From Chamaea fasciata (lineage: Eukaryota > Chordata > Aves > Passeriformes > Sylviidae), in contig JARCOQ010000006.1 of assembly GCA_029207755.1 (NCBI GenBank), positions 20,992,890 to 21,056,889 of the forward strand: a stretch of DNA of 64,000 bases. The letters run 5' to 3'. Positions 10,757 to 24,200 of the stretch are shown here, in pieces (within the stretch, counting starts at the first letter, position 1; every line of letters begins with the position of its first letter). The notes beneath the pieces are model-generated. The model saw only the letters and a program-made list of their open reading frames with translations, was not told where the DNA came from and made no database searches. The position numbers and the translations under genes are program-made.

Positions 10757-13700
10757 AACTATACTGAAACCACTAAAATACTTGTTTTCCTTCATATCAT
10801 ACACAGAAAATGTTACGTTTCAGAGAGAAGCATTTGAAATATAGAGTCACCATTCTCGATGAGTTATGTCAAACAAATTTCTCTCTGCTTAAGGAGCCTC
10901 TAGGGCAAACTGAATGTTAGGAAGCCTCAAGAATGAAACAGAATACTGAATAAGAAATATAAGTAAAATGTGTGGATTCATAATCATATTACATGCAAGT
11001 CTGGTCACCGAAAGAAGGACATGCTACAACAAAAGAAGCTAGAAATTAAAAAAAAATGGATATAGGAAGAGAATGTTGGTAAAAATCTAGGAGCATTCAC
11101 CTGCATAATAAAAGGAAAGGGCTGAATGATGACACACACATAATTATGGAATCTGACATAATTTTATTTCATAGAAAATTAGAAGGGTGGTCCTTAAATA
11201 ATATTTTCAGCAGTCTAAAAGTAAAAACATATATTTTTTCTTACTAAACTGCAGAATTAATTGCCACTGGATGTCACAGACCTAAATTACCAATGGGTTT
11301 CACATGAATTAGAAATTTATTTTTAAAAAATTCCATTAGAGGCTATTTAAAGAGAAAGCAATAATCTCTCTTTTGAAGAAGTTAAGACAAATATTGTAAG
11401 AACTTGGAAAGGCACAATGTGGGGAGTATATCTGCCTTGTATCTCTACCTTTTTCCTTCAATGACAATATTCTGCAGAGAGTAAAACTTGTCTCCCAGTT
11501 GAAGAAGCTGAATTATCTCCTTCTCCATTTCATCTCATCTATAAGAATACGTCCCATTCTAGAAAGGTTCTAAAATAAGATGTTATTTTACAGAGATATG
11601 ACATTTGTTTCAGTATGTGACATAGACCAGTTTTTGGTTTACAAATTAATATTAAATAAACTTCATATAAATATAACTAAAATTCTGTAAACAGCAATGA
11701 GATAAGAAAATGGACAGCAAAGCAGTAGTCCCAATCACAACTGTGTACAGAAGAGGGCAAAATGCTCATAGAGTCAGGCCAGTGCCACCCTGGGCCTTCT
11801 GCACTCACTTCCTTCTTGGGAGTGAGAATCTCTTATTTCCACCCTATGGAGATGACATGAGTGGTGTAGAATAACAACCCAGGTGCATCCACCATCTCCA
11901 AGCTCTACAACTTCACATCTACCACAAGAAAATGAACTCTGACCAAGCCAAATCTAGGACACTATCCCATTTCAAAATACATGTTCTGGTTATCTTCCAA
12001 TGACCTACAATGACATCCTGTATCATCTGTCACGCCAAGTCAGCAATGGACTGCCAGAGTATTTACAGTCACAATTTTGTTCAGACATTCATAAAGTATT
12101 TAATTTCCATGTCCCTTCTTTGTCTTCCTGATATCTAGAGATTTTCACAAGGGATTCCTTATTTTTAGGTGCCCATGAAATTTTAATGGTATTACATGGG
12201 TGCTAGTCTTTGCTGTCACCAATCTAAAGACTAAGTTGAGGAAAAAGATCAGAAAAGATACATTAATTATTCTGCAGTCTTGATAGAGAGCAGAATTAAT
12301 CTCTTTTCAACACATTGCTTTTTATCTGCTTTTTGTACTTATATTATTTAGTTCTATTATGTTGAACTGTTCTTGATTTTTTGTATTTCTCTTTCCTGTT
12401 TCAACGTAAGCTTTGTCTCTCGAAACTTCTCATTCCCAATACTCACAAAAATGACAGGAACTATTCAGATGAGTAATCTGGTGAATAATTTTAAGTAACT
12501 ACTAAATTTGGTTGCTCATCATGAAGTTAGTAGTTTTCATTCATAAAATTTAGCTGGTGCTAAGCTACTTATCCTATTATTTTAATTTTCTTCTTTTAAA
12601 AGATATTTTTCCCATTTTTATATGTTAACATTCCTTTAACTTTGAGTTTTTTGTAAAGGCATGTGGAACATTCTAATGCACTATGTTACCTGGTAAAAGA
12701 CTATTTTGTATAAACGAAATAACAAAAAAAAAGAAAACAGAGAAATTAAACAGAGAGACACAAAAAGTAATGACCAGGTGATAACGGAGTCAATTACAAA
12801 AGCAAGAACTCTTCAGCCACCGACTGATTGACTGTTAAACAAATCACTACCCAGACACAGCCTTGGAAGGGTTAGTGTGGCATAGTACGTGATGACAACT
12901 GGAACATGATTATCACAATATTATGAAGTAGTTAAGGAGTCTTGAGGGAATGTAAGAAATTCCTTATGGGATACTGGAAAGGGCATTGTGACATCCCATC
13001 ATAAAATTTATAATGAGAAGTTTGCTGAAAGGACCAAATATGAGAAAGGGCTTGAATTGGGGTGGACTGAGCAGGGAAAATGATGAGAAAATACAGAGAA
13101 GAAGACGTAAAGCAATTCTCTTCATGTAAGCAGATGGTAGTCAGTACCAAGCCTTATGCTTGATAACTGAAGTATTCTCAAATCATTTTCTTAACTTTTT
13201 TTCCTTTGTAATCTTGGTGCTATGTATGAGGTCTGCAAGGTCTAACTGCAAGCAACTAGAGAAGAGTTAATGGATCACATGGGCTGTAATTCTTGGAGCC
13301 AACAGCTGGTGAAGCCAGGGTGTGTGGTATATGTGTACGAGTGAGAGGTTTGTATGGCAGCAATTGAAAAGACTTGGACATTTTCATACTTTCCTCAGTC
13401 AACTGAGCCCTCTGTGCATGTGTATATTTGGTTTATGTGAAAAGCTATTGATAGGGGTGGCCTGCAGGGGTGTTTGGTGTGGAAAGACGTTAGGAGTTCC
13501 AGTCACCTTTGAGAGGACCTATTAATAGTGCCTGTAGCACCTCTGTGATTACACAACTAAGAAAGAATAAGAACCTTATGGCAAAGAAGGAAGTGGAAAC
13601 TACAGGATTTCATAGAATTTGACTTTGCTAAAGACTCATACAAAACCAGTTTGGGCTTGTTTTGATCTTCTTTAATAGGGATATCCTAACTTTGATACAT

Positions 13701-13889
13701 GGAAAAGCTAAATCCAACATATACTATGTCACTTACTGCAGTGGGAACAGGATTTCTGCCTACAGGTCTTTATAATGGAAGAACTAATCATGTTCTAAGG
13801 GGTCTGTTTCCTGCCAATTTAGTTCACACATTTATTTGCCTGTGAAATTACTTTAAGCATTTGCATCTCCTGGAAAATCTGTTCTAGTA
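10757..13889. other. AT-rich sequence without a recognisable gene
   Basis: No supported gene is present. A GC-richer block at about 11690-11970 stands out from its surroundings and faintly resembles avian retroviral repeat sequence, but I cannot assign it. The rest, including the open frames at 12932-13150 (minus) and 13322-13525 (plus), shows no domain. Confidence 0.6.
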
Positions 13890-13978
13890 TGCCTGACCAT
13901 GGCAGGTGGGGTTAGAACTACATGATCTCTAAAGTCACTTTCAAACCCAAACCATCCTATGCTATGATTCTATGAACC
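13890..13978 (+). mobile_element. CR1 LINE 3'-end fragment, plus strand
   Basis: The segment reads as the last ~90 bases of a CR1. It has the GGGGTTAGAAC...ATGATCT...AAAGTC...TTTCAAACCCAAACCAT block followed by the tail ctatgctatgattctatga. The tail copies of ATTCTATG are diagnostic of CR1. Everything 5' of this is missing. Confidence 0.85.
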
Positions 13979-14012
13979 CTTGTTCAAGAGAACTAAAAAA
14001 AAATAAAATTCC

Positions 14013-14101
14013 ATGTTCTTTTGGTTGCAGATTCTTCAACTTGATTTAAGTGGCAATAGCTTTAGGTCTAAGGGCATGAATGTACTGCATCCAAAATCAT
14101 G
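14013..14101 (+). other. Possible relic exon resembling a leucine-rich repeat
   Basis: After the acceptor-like ccatgttcttttggttgcag (ending 14030), the open frame reads ILQLDLSGNSFRSKGMNVL. This fits the LxxLDLSGN...G..xL pattern of ribonuclease-inhibitor-type leucine-rich repeats, as found in NLR proteins. A weak GT donor follows at 14102-14103, giving a 71-bp interval. There is only one repeat, no neighbouring LRR exon is seen, and the frame then turns to unremarkable sequence. A chance match in AT-rich DNA is quite possible. Confidence 0.15.
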
Positions 14102-15288
14102 GTCTCTAAAACTATTATGGAAAAAAATAAGGCATTCTTCTCCATGTACTGCTGTGAAATTTTATTCAGTTACTCTAAAATTCACTCCCATATGGATAGG
14201 AAGTTAAATTACCTTTGTGCCTTGCTATTTCAACATACTCAACTATGTGAACATGACAAAAACTTTCACATGGTTACCCTACAGTACATGAAATTTATGA
14301 AGAAGTTTTAGCATTTGTATTGATATAAATTGATGATACATTTAAAATCAGGGGTAAAAAAAAAGTTGCAACTGTGGAAGTAGCACGAAAAATGTGAAAA
14401 CATTTTGTTGTGAAAAAATTTCATTATAAAATATTTCATTGTTACCAAACAAAATGAACTAATTTTCATTTGTTGAAGTGTTCAAAATTTATTAAATAAT
14501 TTTCAATATTGCCCTCATTTACCCTTGAAAGAATAAGACAGAATCTTGTTGGTTGCAGTTTAAATGCTAGATTCCTTTTTCATTTCCCCATTCATGGCTA
14601 AAATATATTTTTATTTATACACATTTATGACTAGATGTATAGCTCACATTTATAAACTGTAAAACATGTTGCCATGAATATTTTTCACCAGAAAACATAA
14701 GCCAGCAGAGAATGGAAAAACAGACTTGAAATATTTGAAAGTATATGGTAAAAGATAAATGCAGTTCAATACCTTACTGAACAAGTAAAAAAAAAAAATT
14801 ATGGCTAGAACAAAAAAAAAAAAATTTGGAGCAAAAATATATTTCTTATTTTAGTTTCTTAACAAATTATTACTATTTTGCAATGCCAAAAAAGTAAAAT
14901 TTTTTATGTTAAAATTTTGTCGTTAAAATTTGAATCTTGAAAGTCACAAATTATGCAAATATTGCTAAAGTATACTGTTCTCTTTAAGCTTCGTATTTTA
15001 ATTTTATCAAAAATTTACATGACAAAAAAAAAAAGGTTTTCATGCTAAAAATATTAAATAAATAAAAGCAGTAACAATTTTTTTTAACAATGGAGATTCC
15101 AAATTAATACAGTACACATTTTCCATTAAAACCCCCGGATTCTATCACCTGTCACAGAAAGTAAACTGTTCCATACCTTAATCAAAAGGGAATAGATACT
15201 GAAGGGCTAGCCTAATTTTACACTTGTGTATGCTCTCCTTTGCATCTTCAATCCTTTTGCTAGTGGTACTGATTTTTATGGAAGACTG

Positions 15289-15305
15289 GAGAGAGAGAGA
15301 GAGAG
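15289..15305. repeat. (GA)n microsatellite
   Basis: About eight GA dinucleotides run without interruption. Confidence 0.9.
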
Positions 15306-15899
15306 GGGTGTATTTGTCAGAAAAATCAATGCCAGTTTTCTTATACAACAAATTGCTGCTGAGGAATGCCACTAAATATGTTTTACTGCTTGCTCCTGAA
15401 GTAGAATTTCTGAAAAAGAGGACACTTCTGCATCTTATTCTTTAATGTACTGACTTATAGGAGGAAGCATACCTGACTGAGTAAAAGTTACAGAGCTGCA
15501 TTCTTGGTGCACTGACTGGAATGAAGTGTCTTCCTACAATATAATTAATAGTGACAGGACAAAGAGAAACACCCAGTTCTTTCTTGAAGTCTTAAAAAAA
15601 ATAAGTCTTGTTTCCCAAAAAAAAAAAGTGATTATTCAAAAGTATAGTTAGATTTTTGTAGGGTTACCAGAGGAATAATCCATAATATGTTCTGAATATA
15701 TTTGAATCCTGCTAAATTCTCCCTTTTTTATTTTTATTTCTGCCATCACTCTCTTTGCCTCTTTCTCACCGCTGTCTCCTCTGCTTACACAAGTGCACAC
15801 TTTTAAGAAGGCTCCAGATCAGACCAAGTTTCCTTCTTCTGTTACTAGAACCTGTCTGGATTTCCCAACACTGTTGTAAGCAAGGACATTAATATATTA

Positions 15900-16108
15900 C
15901 AACAGATCAACAGGCACCAGAAGTTCTGTGATGAAACTTTTCCTCCGTGATGGTGATCAGACCCTAGAACAGGCTAGTCAAAAAATTCTGCGAGGTTTCA
16001 GGATCTCAGTTTCTGGAAGTGCTCAGAACTCACCTAGACAAGATCCTGAGCACCTGCTTCAAATACACCCAATATGAGGAAGAGGTTAGATTAGATGACC
16101 CCAGATTC
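15900..16108 (+). mobile_element. CR1 LINE 3'-region fragment, plus strand, diverged
   Basis: The segment can be followed against the CR1 3' UTR. It has a degenerate version of the block ending in aactggaacatgggaagttctg, then 'ccctagaacaggctag', 'aactcacctagacaagatcc' and 'tgagcacctgctt'. It closes with the ggttagattagatgacc stretch just before the usual tail. The ATTCTATG tail itself is gone. Many substitutions and small indels show that this is an old copy. Confidence 0.8.
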
Positions 16109-18124
16109 ATTAAAACAAGTTAGCCTATCATCCTATCAATAACAACACCCATAATATTCCTCTTAACTTTGGGCTACCTGTTTTCTTTATTTCAAGCTTT
16201 TCTCTAGATTTTTTCTTTGTAAAAACACTCAGTACAAAAACTGAGTTTATCACAACTGCAAATAACATTTTGTGCTTCTCAAATGATCAGGTCTTACTAA
16301 TTTGAAATTACTATTTTTTCCCTCAATGTATATACAACACAGTGTCATGTACATGATAATTTCTCAGTCTGATATATCTCTAGATGTTATCCTTCCAAAA
16401 AAAATCTATCCTCGCTGAACTCATCTTGTAGGACAACATCTCTTCTTCACTTTCAAAAGTCCTTTGAAAACCTGACTCAGTTCTTGTGAGACTCTCAGCA
16501 GGCTTGACAAATATAGGAAATAATTCAGGAACAAAGTAGAGGCAATTTGTTTAAGGCAATTAGAAAAAGAGAAAGAAAGGAAGAAAGAAGTGGTACAATT
16601 AGGCCCTCAAAATAATATTGTTGTCATAGTCTTTTCCCCCCCACTTTTTTCAATTATTTTAATAAAATTGGAAGATTGACACTTGTAGAATCCTTTTTTT
16701 TTTTTTTTTTTTTTGTCTTTTTAACAAGATTTAACTTCAGAGTAGCCTTGGCTTTTTTAGCTCCATCCCTACAGGACAGGACAGCATCTTTAGACTTTTC
16801 CTGAGACACCTGCCCCTGCTTTCAACTCTTGTATCTTATATCTTACTTCATACATCTAAAATCAGTCAGGAACTCCTTGCTCATTAAAACAGGTCTCCTG
16901 CTGCCTTTGCTTGAATTCAAGAAATTTTCTTCAAGTGCCTGAGAAATTTTATTCATAAGACAAACTTTAGGAAAAGAGGAAGTAAACGCTTACAGAAAAA
17001 GACAAACAAAAATGCAACACTGACAAGTGACTGGAAAGTGCTACAAAGCACTGTCAGATTCAGTTAGCTGTCCACACAGTCAGTAATTGTATCTTAGAAA
17101 ACAACTTGCCATTAATTTTCAGGAGGCTCTAGAAGAAAACACAGCTATTATAAAACAAACAAACAGACAAAAACAACCACTAATATAAGCTTACTAAGTA
17201 ATTATTTTGATTGCTTTTGTTCCACTGATGTCAAGCCCTGTTTCTTTAATATTTCTTGATCATTTGTATTGTGGAAGCATGAACTTTTTTATTAAAAGTT
17301 TGTCATCATTGTTCTCAATTTTTTCATCAATGTTCTCTTCTTTTCTCAGTTGTTGATTCCAGACTGGCTTATTTTCAGCATTTCTATTATCTACTCAGAA
17401 TTGCCAGTACAAACCTACTGCTATATCTGAAATATGTTCTGCTTCTCTTTGGCATGAAAGCAGAAAAGCACTTAATGAAATTTATGCTAACAAGGTTTAG
17501 ATTCAGGTGCAAAATGTTTAATACAAATGTATCTAAGGTGAATTCCATTATTAAAGTAAACATGTTTCTTCACTCTAATTATTCTTTTTTTTTTTTTTTT
17601 ACAGTTTCAGAGCTAGGGGTACAGACTATATGAAGTCAATATTCTTGCAGTAAACAGACAGTAGTAATTCAGACTATTAGACACTTAACTATAATAGAAC
17701 GCTTGTCCTTGTTTGGTTACACATCCCATTGGATAAAACACATTGATTTATTATTGCCTCATGAGACACTTGAATTCAGCCCACAGGTAGTGAATGCATA
17801 AAATTTCTTTTAAATTCCCAATCATAACACTGAGAAAGCTAGCATTGCTGCATACTAAACTGTAGAACTTTGGGGTAAAATGATGCAACTTTCATAAACA
17901 TGTAGCACTCAAAAATAACATTACTAAAAACTGAAACCAAATTCGCCATACTTCATTTACTGCTGAATGTAGGAAACGCATAAAGAAAAGTACCTAGGTT
18001 TACTTCTCCTCTTGCATAAAACTGTGGGTAAATTTGCCTTCTGTTGTAGTGAAAAATGTCTTACTTCAATGAATTGAACACACTGATAGAATTCTCTCTG
18101 AGACCACTCTCTTTTTAGCTTTTC
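16109..18124. other. AT-rich sequence without a recognisable gene
   Basis: Stops are dense and no open frame longer than about 60 codons stands out. T-runs occur at 16694-16714 (21 Ts) and 17585-17600 (16 Ts). The second is followed by ACAG and so looks like a splice acceptor, but no convincing exon follows. No repeat family is recognised. Confidence 0.65.
16694..16714. repeat. Poly(T) run of 21
   Basis: This is an uninterrupted T homopolymer. No retrotransposon body is recognisable on the side expected for a minus-strand poly(A) tail. Confidence 0.9.
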
Positions 18125-18290
18125 ACCTCTTCCAGCCTTTCCTTTTATGAAAGATGCTCTAGATCCTTAATCACATTTGCAGTCCTGTCCTGGGCTTGCT
18201 CCAGTATATGCATATCTTTCTTTTATTAGGGAACCCAAAACTAAGGTACTGTATTCCAGCTGTGCAGAGGAAAGCAGAGAGAAAGATACA
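18125..18290 (-). mobile_element. CR1 LINE fragment, minus strand
   Basis: The plus strand reads as the reverse complement of the CR1 3' UTR. It runs from 'acctcttccagcctttcc' through a 'gatgctctagatcc' block, 'ctgggcttgctccagta' and 'gggaacccaaaacta' to 'gtactgtattccagctgtg'. These stand in the same order as in intact copies, including the one at the right edge of this window. Both element ends are missing, and the piece is well diverged. Confidence 0.85.
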
Positions 18291-21200
18291 GAAGTACACT
18301 TGCATTCAATAGCCTCTAACGAGGAAAATTATAAAGATGAGATTTTTTGGAACGTTAATTTATCAATATGCTGTCTTTAATGACTTGCCCTCTCTAAAAG
18401 TTCTCAGCCTTTTCATCCCCAGAGATTTCTACTTACACCTCTAGCTTCACTGCCCTCTGTGTATAATATCTTCTTGGAAGTCTGCTCTATCAATAAAATT
18501 AATGCACTGATTCAGTTTAAAAAACTCTGCATTGAGAATGGGAAGAGGTAGTATTTATGTATTATAGAATATTACAGTGTGGCTTTGCAAGCAGTTGCGC
18601 AAACAGTGGCCAAAAGGAGGCAAATCTCAGTGCCAGACTAGGAATGTTTTCAGAGCCTGACAACAACTTCATCATGGAAGAAAACGGTATTCTGGAAAAC
18701 TGCTCTAGGAAATTATTCTTCTGTGGAAGACTCTGCCTAGATGCATAACATAAATGCACATGCCAGTTTTCTATTTTTTTTATCAGCTACTCCCCCACAC
18801 AGACTGTGCTGTTTGTATTTATTTTTATTTTTATTTTTAAATCTAGTAACCATTTCCTTAACAGATCCTTTGACTAAGAAAAAATTAGTCTTCAGTATCC
18901 CTGTTATTATGACTCATAGCACAGACCATTTGACTTAAGTTACATTTAATAGGAAGGTTAAATGAGCTTGCTGGTTTAGTCTCCAAGCGGTGCTCAGTCA
19001 GCAGACTTAAAAGTCAGTGAGTCTAAACTGGCAGCCATGGGGACTGGTTTGGCTAGAGAAATCTGTCCTGGCATACATTAGCAGGCAAGAAATTTATAGA
19101 AGGATAAGAAGCTTAATCCATCACTAGAGCTAACTGGAAAGGCATATTGTAGGAGAAAGCAGAGGAATCCAGAAAAGATCGAGGAGAAACAGGATTCGTA
19201 TAGAAGAACCTCTCACAGGAAAGTAGAGAGGCCCAAGGTAACATTCTCCAAAATGAGTAAAGCAGAGTTAGGATTCAGTTATGGCTATCTAGATTGCAGT
19301 AGTTTCTCTTGCTTTATCACTGAAACAGGAGATTACTTACTTGCTTATTTATGAAACAATATTTCTTTGTAGACTAAATTACTCGGCACAATCTTCATGC
19401 CTTTCAGTGACAGTTGGTATAGCATCCCTTGATATAGACTTTTTCTCTTTTTCCTCTTACTTGAAAGTAAATTATATTTGTAATTCATAGGTGCCATTAT
19501 ATCCTGGATAGATCAATCTATATCTGATTTACTATTTATTTCAACCAGTTTCTACCCACTATATCATATCTAGACGGCTTTCTTAGCTATTTGGTACATC
19601 TCGCTTGAAATGTGAGTTTGATTTTTTTCCAAAGTGCTTGGATAATTTCTATTTAGTCACTTGGCTGCTTCTCATAATCCCCCACACTTTTTTAATCTTT
19701 CTCATGTACTTTGGAAAGACCTTTCAGCTGCCTCACTTATGGTGAATAACAGCTATGTCCCTCCCCCATTCGAAATCTTTTCTCCAAACTCTATCTTTTC
19801 CTGACAAGATTTCTAACCTTCTCTCAAAAGTTTCTCAGTTCACTCCAAATTGTCTTAGAGCTCCCCTTGCTGTTGGATGCTGTTATGAGGCAGTGAAGCT
19901 TAAAGAAAAATTGGCAGCTGATACAGGCAGCATTCAAATAAAAGTTTACAGTATTTTGTTGGTATTATATAACCCAGAATGATAGAGCCAATTGGGCAAA
20001 ATTTAGATTTTCATTAACAACTGCTAAATATTGCAAAGTTTGTTTCTGCCATCCACAATTTTTGAAGCACACAGTATTTTACAATACAAGTTTTCTTCAG
20101 AAACATATAGAAACACAAGTATTTCTATCAAAAGATTATGTTTATAAAAAATATTTATTTGCTTTCAAAATAATTTTTTTCTACTTTAAAAGTATTAATA
20201 TTACCACTATGGACTAAAGCTACAAAAATAAAAAAGTAATTTAAGAGATAAATTGAAAAATTATCATTAAATTAACAATATATTTGCAGACACAATAAAT
20301 GAAAAAATAAAAACATAGAATATAATTATAATTAATCTTTCAAAGACTTAAATTCCATTTCTCATACAATGGACGGCAATTCATCAACCACTCAGGAGAG
20401 TAAGCCTTTCTTAATCAAAAGGCTACTAAAAAGATACACATTTGAAGTTAATGCAGTTTTTTAAAACTGAAAATATTTTTTATGAATAACTTATTTGTCT
20501 TTATTAAAGTTTTCTGAAAGGTTATTTTAAATTTTTTTTATTTATACAACGAATGTCTAAAAATGTCATTAGCAACTGTGTGACTAGATACAATTTATTA
20601 TTGCTATTGTAAATACTAAGCCAAAAGCCTTCTCTACTAAAAGACACGGGATTTGAAATACAATACTTCAAGAAGAATTAGTCATATTTGAAATCATTAA
20701 AAATCTTTATTTATGGATGTAAAAATTGTTTATGTAATTATTATCATATGCTGTTTCTAACAATGTCATAAGAGGAATGGGGTTTACTAATCACTGCTAC
20801 AGTACTAATGACTACAGTATTAATGTGAGGAAACTTTAATTTGCAATCCTTATAAACAAGAGTTTACATTCACATGGCAAGTATGAGAGACTGAGTCTGA
20901 GCTTTTTGACGGAAACTGCAAGAAGGTTGTGTTGGGGAGTACTGCAGTAAAGAACCCAAAACACTCTAAATTTCATTATCTATTTTTGAATAGTGAAACT
21001 TTCAAAAATATGTTGTTTTGGTTTTACTTTTCACACAAAATAGAAAATTAAGTCTTCTGTATCAGAGACTTGGGAGGGGGAAGGGGAGAAACAGAAACTT
21101 CAAAACACTATCAGTGCTGATAACAAACCATTTGAGAATCAAACTTATCTGAGGGTCTGCAGTACACAGAGACTTTATAAAACATGCAACATATAAAAGA

Positions 21201-24200
21201 AAATTAGTTTATGGTTGTAATAATGGATTGGCCTTATAAGATATTTTTAGCAGTGCTTTCGATCTGCTTGGGGTTTTCTCCATCTATACCACTATCTGGC
21301 GCTGAATAAAAAGAAACAAAAAGACTCATTTTTCTATCCTTAGAAATGCTATCCAAATCCAAGAAGAACCAAACAAAAAAAGTACAGGATGATATCACTT
21401 GTCATATTTCATTCAGCCATTGTGGATATAAATGTATTCTCATTTGTCTGATCCTCACTTGCTTTGAAAAGATGTTTTGTTCCTTGCTCTCTGGCAGAGA
21501 AGTAAAGAAGCATAAGCAGAAAGACCCTGCAGTATGAAATTACCTGGCCTTTAGTAAAGTGATAAAAAAGTCCTCACTAAAAGGCTTTAGAAAAAAAAGA
21601 AAACCCTACTTTCCACCCAGGTTTTACCTTTTTGTTAAAAATCAGACTTGTCCCAATTCTTTTCAGTTTTTGGAAAAGAAACATTTTATTACTATAAAAT
21701 TATACTAACATTCTCTTCCTCATTAAATGAATGCATTCCTAAAATTGTATGATGATTATATCTGGTTTTTATATTTTTTTCAACATCAAACAATTTTTCT
21801 TCCTTTCTAAAGGCCTTCTGTGCATTTCATTCAACTAACTTGTTGTTTTATTCTTTTTTTCCTTCTCATTTGTTTCTGAATTGTCTTCAACCGAAAATAA
21901 ATATTTTGAAATACCTAATTTTGGTAGATTTTTTTAGGTGGTATGAATTTCATATAATTTCCTAGGGTATTATTAGTTGTTGCTGTTGTTATTGTTATCT
22001 CATTGGCAGTCTCTCATCTCTAGTTTAATCCAGCTGCTGGTGGTTGAGGTCTATGGAACAATGAGATCCACTATCACATCCTGAGTTTCTGAAGTCCTGG
22101 TTTTATTCATGCAAGTGAGCAAAAGGATCAGCTAACCAAACTGTTACTCAGAAAAAGAACCTGTTTAAATGCAGCAGAAAAAAAATAAAAATCAAACCGT
22201 TGTACTTCAAGGTGAAACCATAAAAAATTTTAGTCCCTATTCATCAAACCATCATTTTTGTCTCTGATCTTAATGTATCTTAATGTATTTTCCCTAGTTC
22301 CACAGTCCATTCTTTCCAAAATCTCTCACAGATCTGTCCTAACCGTGATTAATATCATCAAGTGACAAATAAAAGCATTGGCCATAGTTTTAATATTGTT
22401 ACTTATTATGAATTATAAAAGGCATAAGACAAGAAGTAATATAAGCATGCTAAGGTTCCTTTTAACAGCAGGAAGACTGGGTGAGTTCCTCAATTAAGCT
22501 CTTAGCAAAAAATTAGAAAATGCTGAAATACTGAGTTTAGTGTCTAGTTCCTACTTCAGGATTCCACTCTAGGTGCAGGATGCATTGCTGTACTCAAAGA
22601 ACAAGAAGGAAAAAACAAGAGGTCCAGTAGACGTGGTTTGTAGGGTAGATCCATTCTTTGTGTTGTGGCTGAAAGCTGACAATTCTCCATCACTCTGTAT
22701 GTGCTCATTGAAAATAGAAAGTATTTTCTCAGGAGGAAAATTCTGTACTATGCTTTAGAAATGAGATGAGAGTGGTGAAGTGTGCAGGAAATTCAGCAGT
22801 ACTCACACATTTGCTGTCAGTATTCCTGTTTTCAAAAAAAGGAAACTAAATCAATGGTGCCATGTTAAAGGAACTTTTTCTAGCAGACACAAATATAGTG
22901 TAGAATGAGCAATGGCTTAAAAGCATGTATTTCAGAAATCTAAATTTTTAGTTACTTGTTCTTCCAGAGCTACTCACCTGACTTCATTATCCTAATGAAG
23001 GTGTACTTGATAACTAATAGGAAAGACACTAATATGCTGGAGAGATTTGGGGAACCTAATTTATAATAAAAAAATCTCATACAAGAATTTTAACTGGAAC
23101 AATCTCTTAACGAAAACTTCATTGAGACCCTTTCTTTGTTTCTTTGGGTTTGATTAATTTGATAAAAAACCTATTACTTGTGCAGTGCAAAAAAATCTTC
23201 TTGTCTATACAAAATTGAACACCACTTCTTATGGGAAAATAATGGGTTTGTGTGAGAGACAAATTCTTAATATTCATATGCGAAAAACCAATTTTGAAAT
23301 AATTTAAATCATCACAAATATAATGTAAATGGTCTTAATTTACTGTCAAATGCACACTCTTGAGATTAAATTAAACCTTTTTGACTTGAAAGCCTTAATT
23401 TAGTTATACCTGGAAAGAAAATAGGAAGGAATACCTAAGAGTGCGTTAAACTCCTCATGCCGATTTATGTTATTGAGGACACAAAGGATTCATGAAAGGA
23501 ATTTTCCAAATGCGGGGGTGGAGCTGGGGGGAAAAGAGAAAGAAAGACAACAGTAGCACAATAAATCAACCCTCTGACTAGATATAACTCTATTAATTGC
23601 ACCCACTCTTACATTAAACTGTTTCCAACCCCCTACTGATGAAACCTCTCAAAATAATTTCACCCTTTGACAACTTAAATTATGATCTTCCCACTCTATA
23701 AAAGTGTTTGACACATTTGTACCAAGTATTTAAATGACACACACACACATACAAAAAAAAAAAAAAAAAAGGTTCTGCTTACGTGCACCTGAACAGTTCT
23801 TGCAATTCAGTTAGTTTTCTGTTTTTTTGGTTTTCTTTTTTTGAAAATATACTCTAAGTTTATCTATATCCTTATTTATATAAATGCTTTTTTATATGGA
23901 AGACACAGTGGCAGAGGCAGCTAAAGCTATTTAAAATTTCAGATATAGATCCCTTAAAATTTCAGTTGTAAGTTCCTTATCATTTTCCTCAAACCTTTTT
24001 TTTTTTTTTTGAGGCAAAAAATTCTCACATTTTTTCTTTGTTTAAAGAAGATTTTTAAATATCTAAAAATGAATCTGGTCCTGTTTGGTAACAGCAATAA
24101 TTAAAATCACAAAAATCTTAAAAATGTACTTACTTGAATAGATGGATACATCGTATAGATAAACAAATGACAGTAGATTATCTCTGAATCTTACTCTAGA

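Larger units (their letters stand above)
13979..15899. other. AT-rich sequence, with A-runs and a GA microsatellite
   Basis: No gene can be supported. A-runs occur at 14789-14797 and 14812-14824. A short (GA)n tract lies at 15289-15305. A splice-acceptor-like site with a leucine-rich-repeat-like reading frame at 14013-14101 is listed separately. Confidence 0.6.

Noticed and set aside
17585..17606. T16ACAG splice-acceptor-like site
   Set aside because: No open interval with a plausible donor or protein-like content follows.
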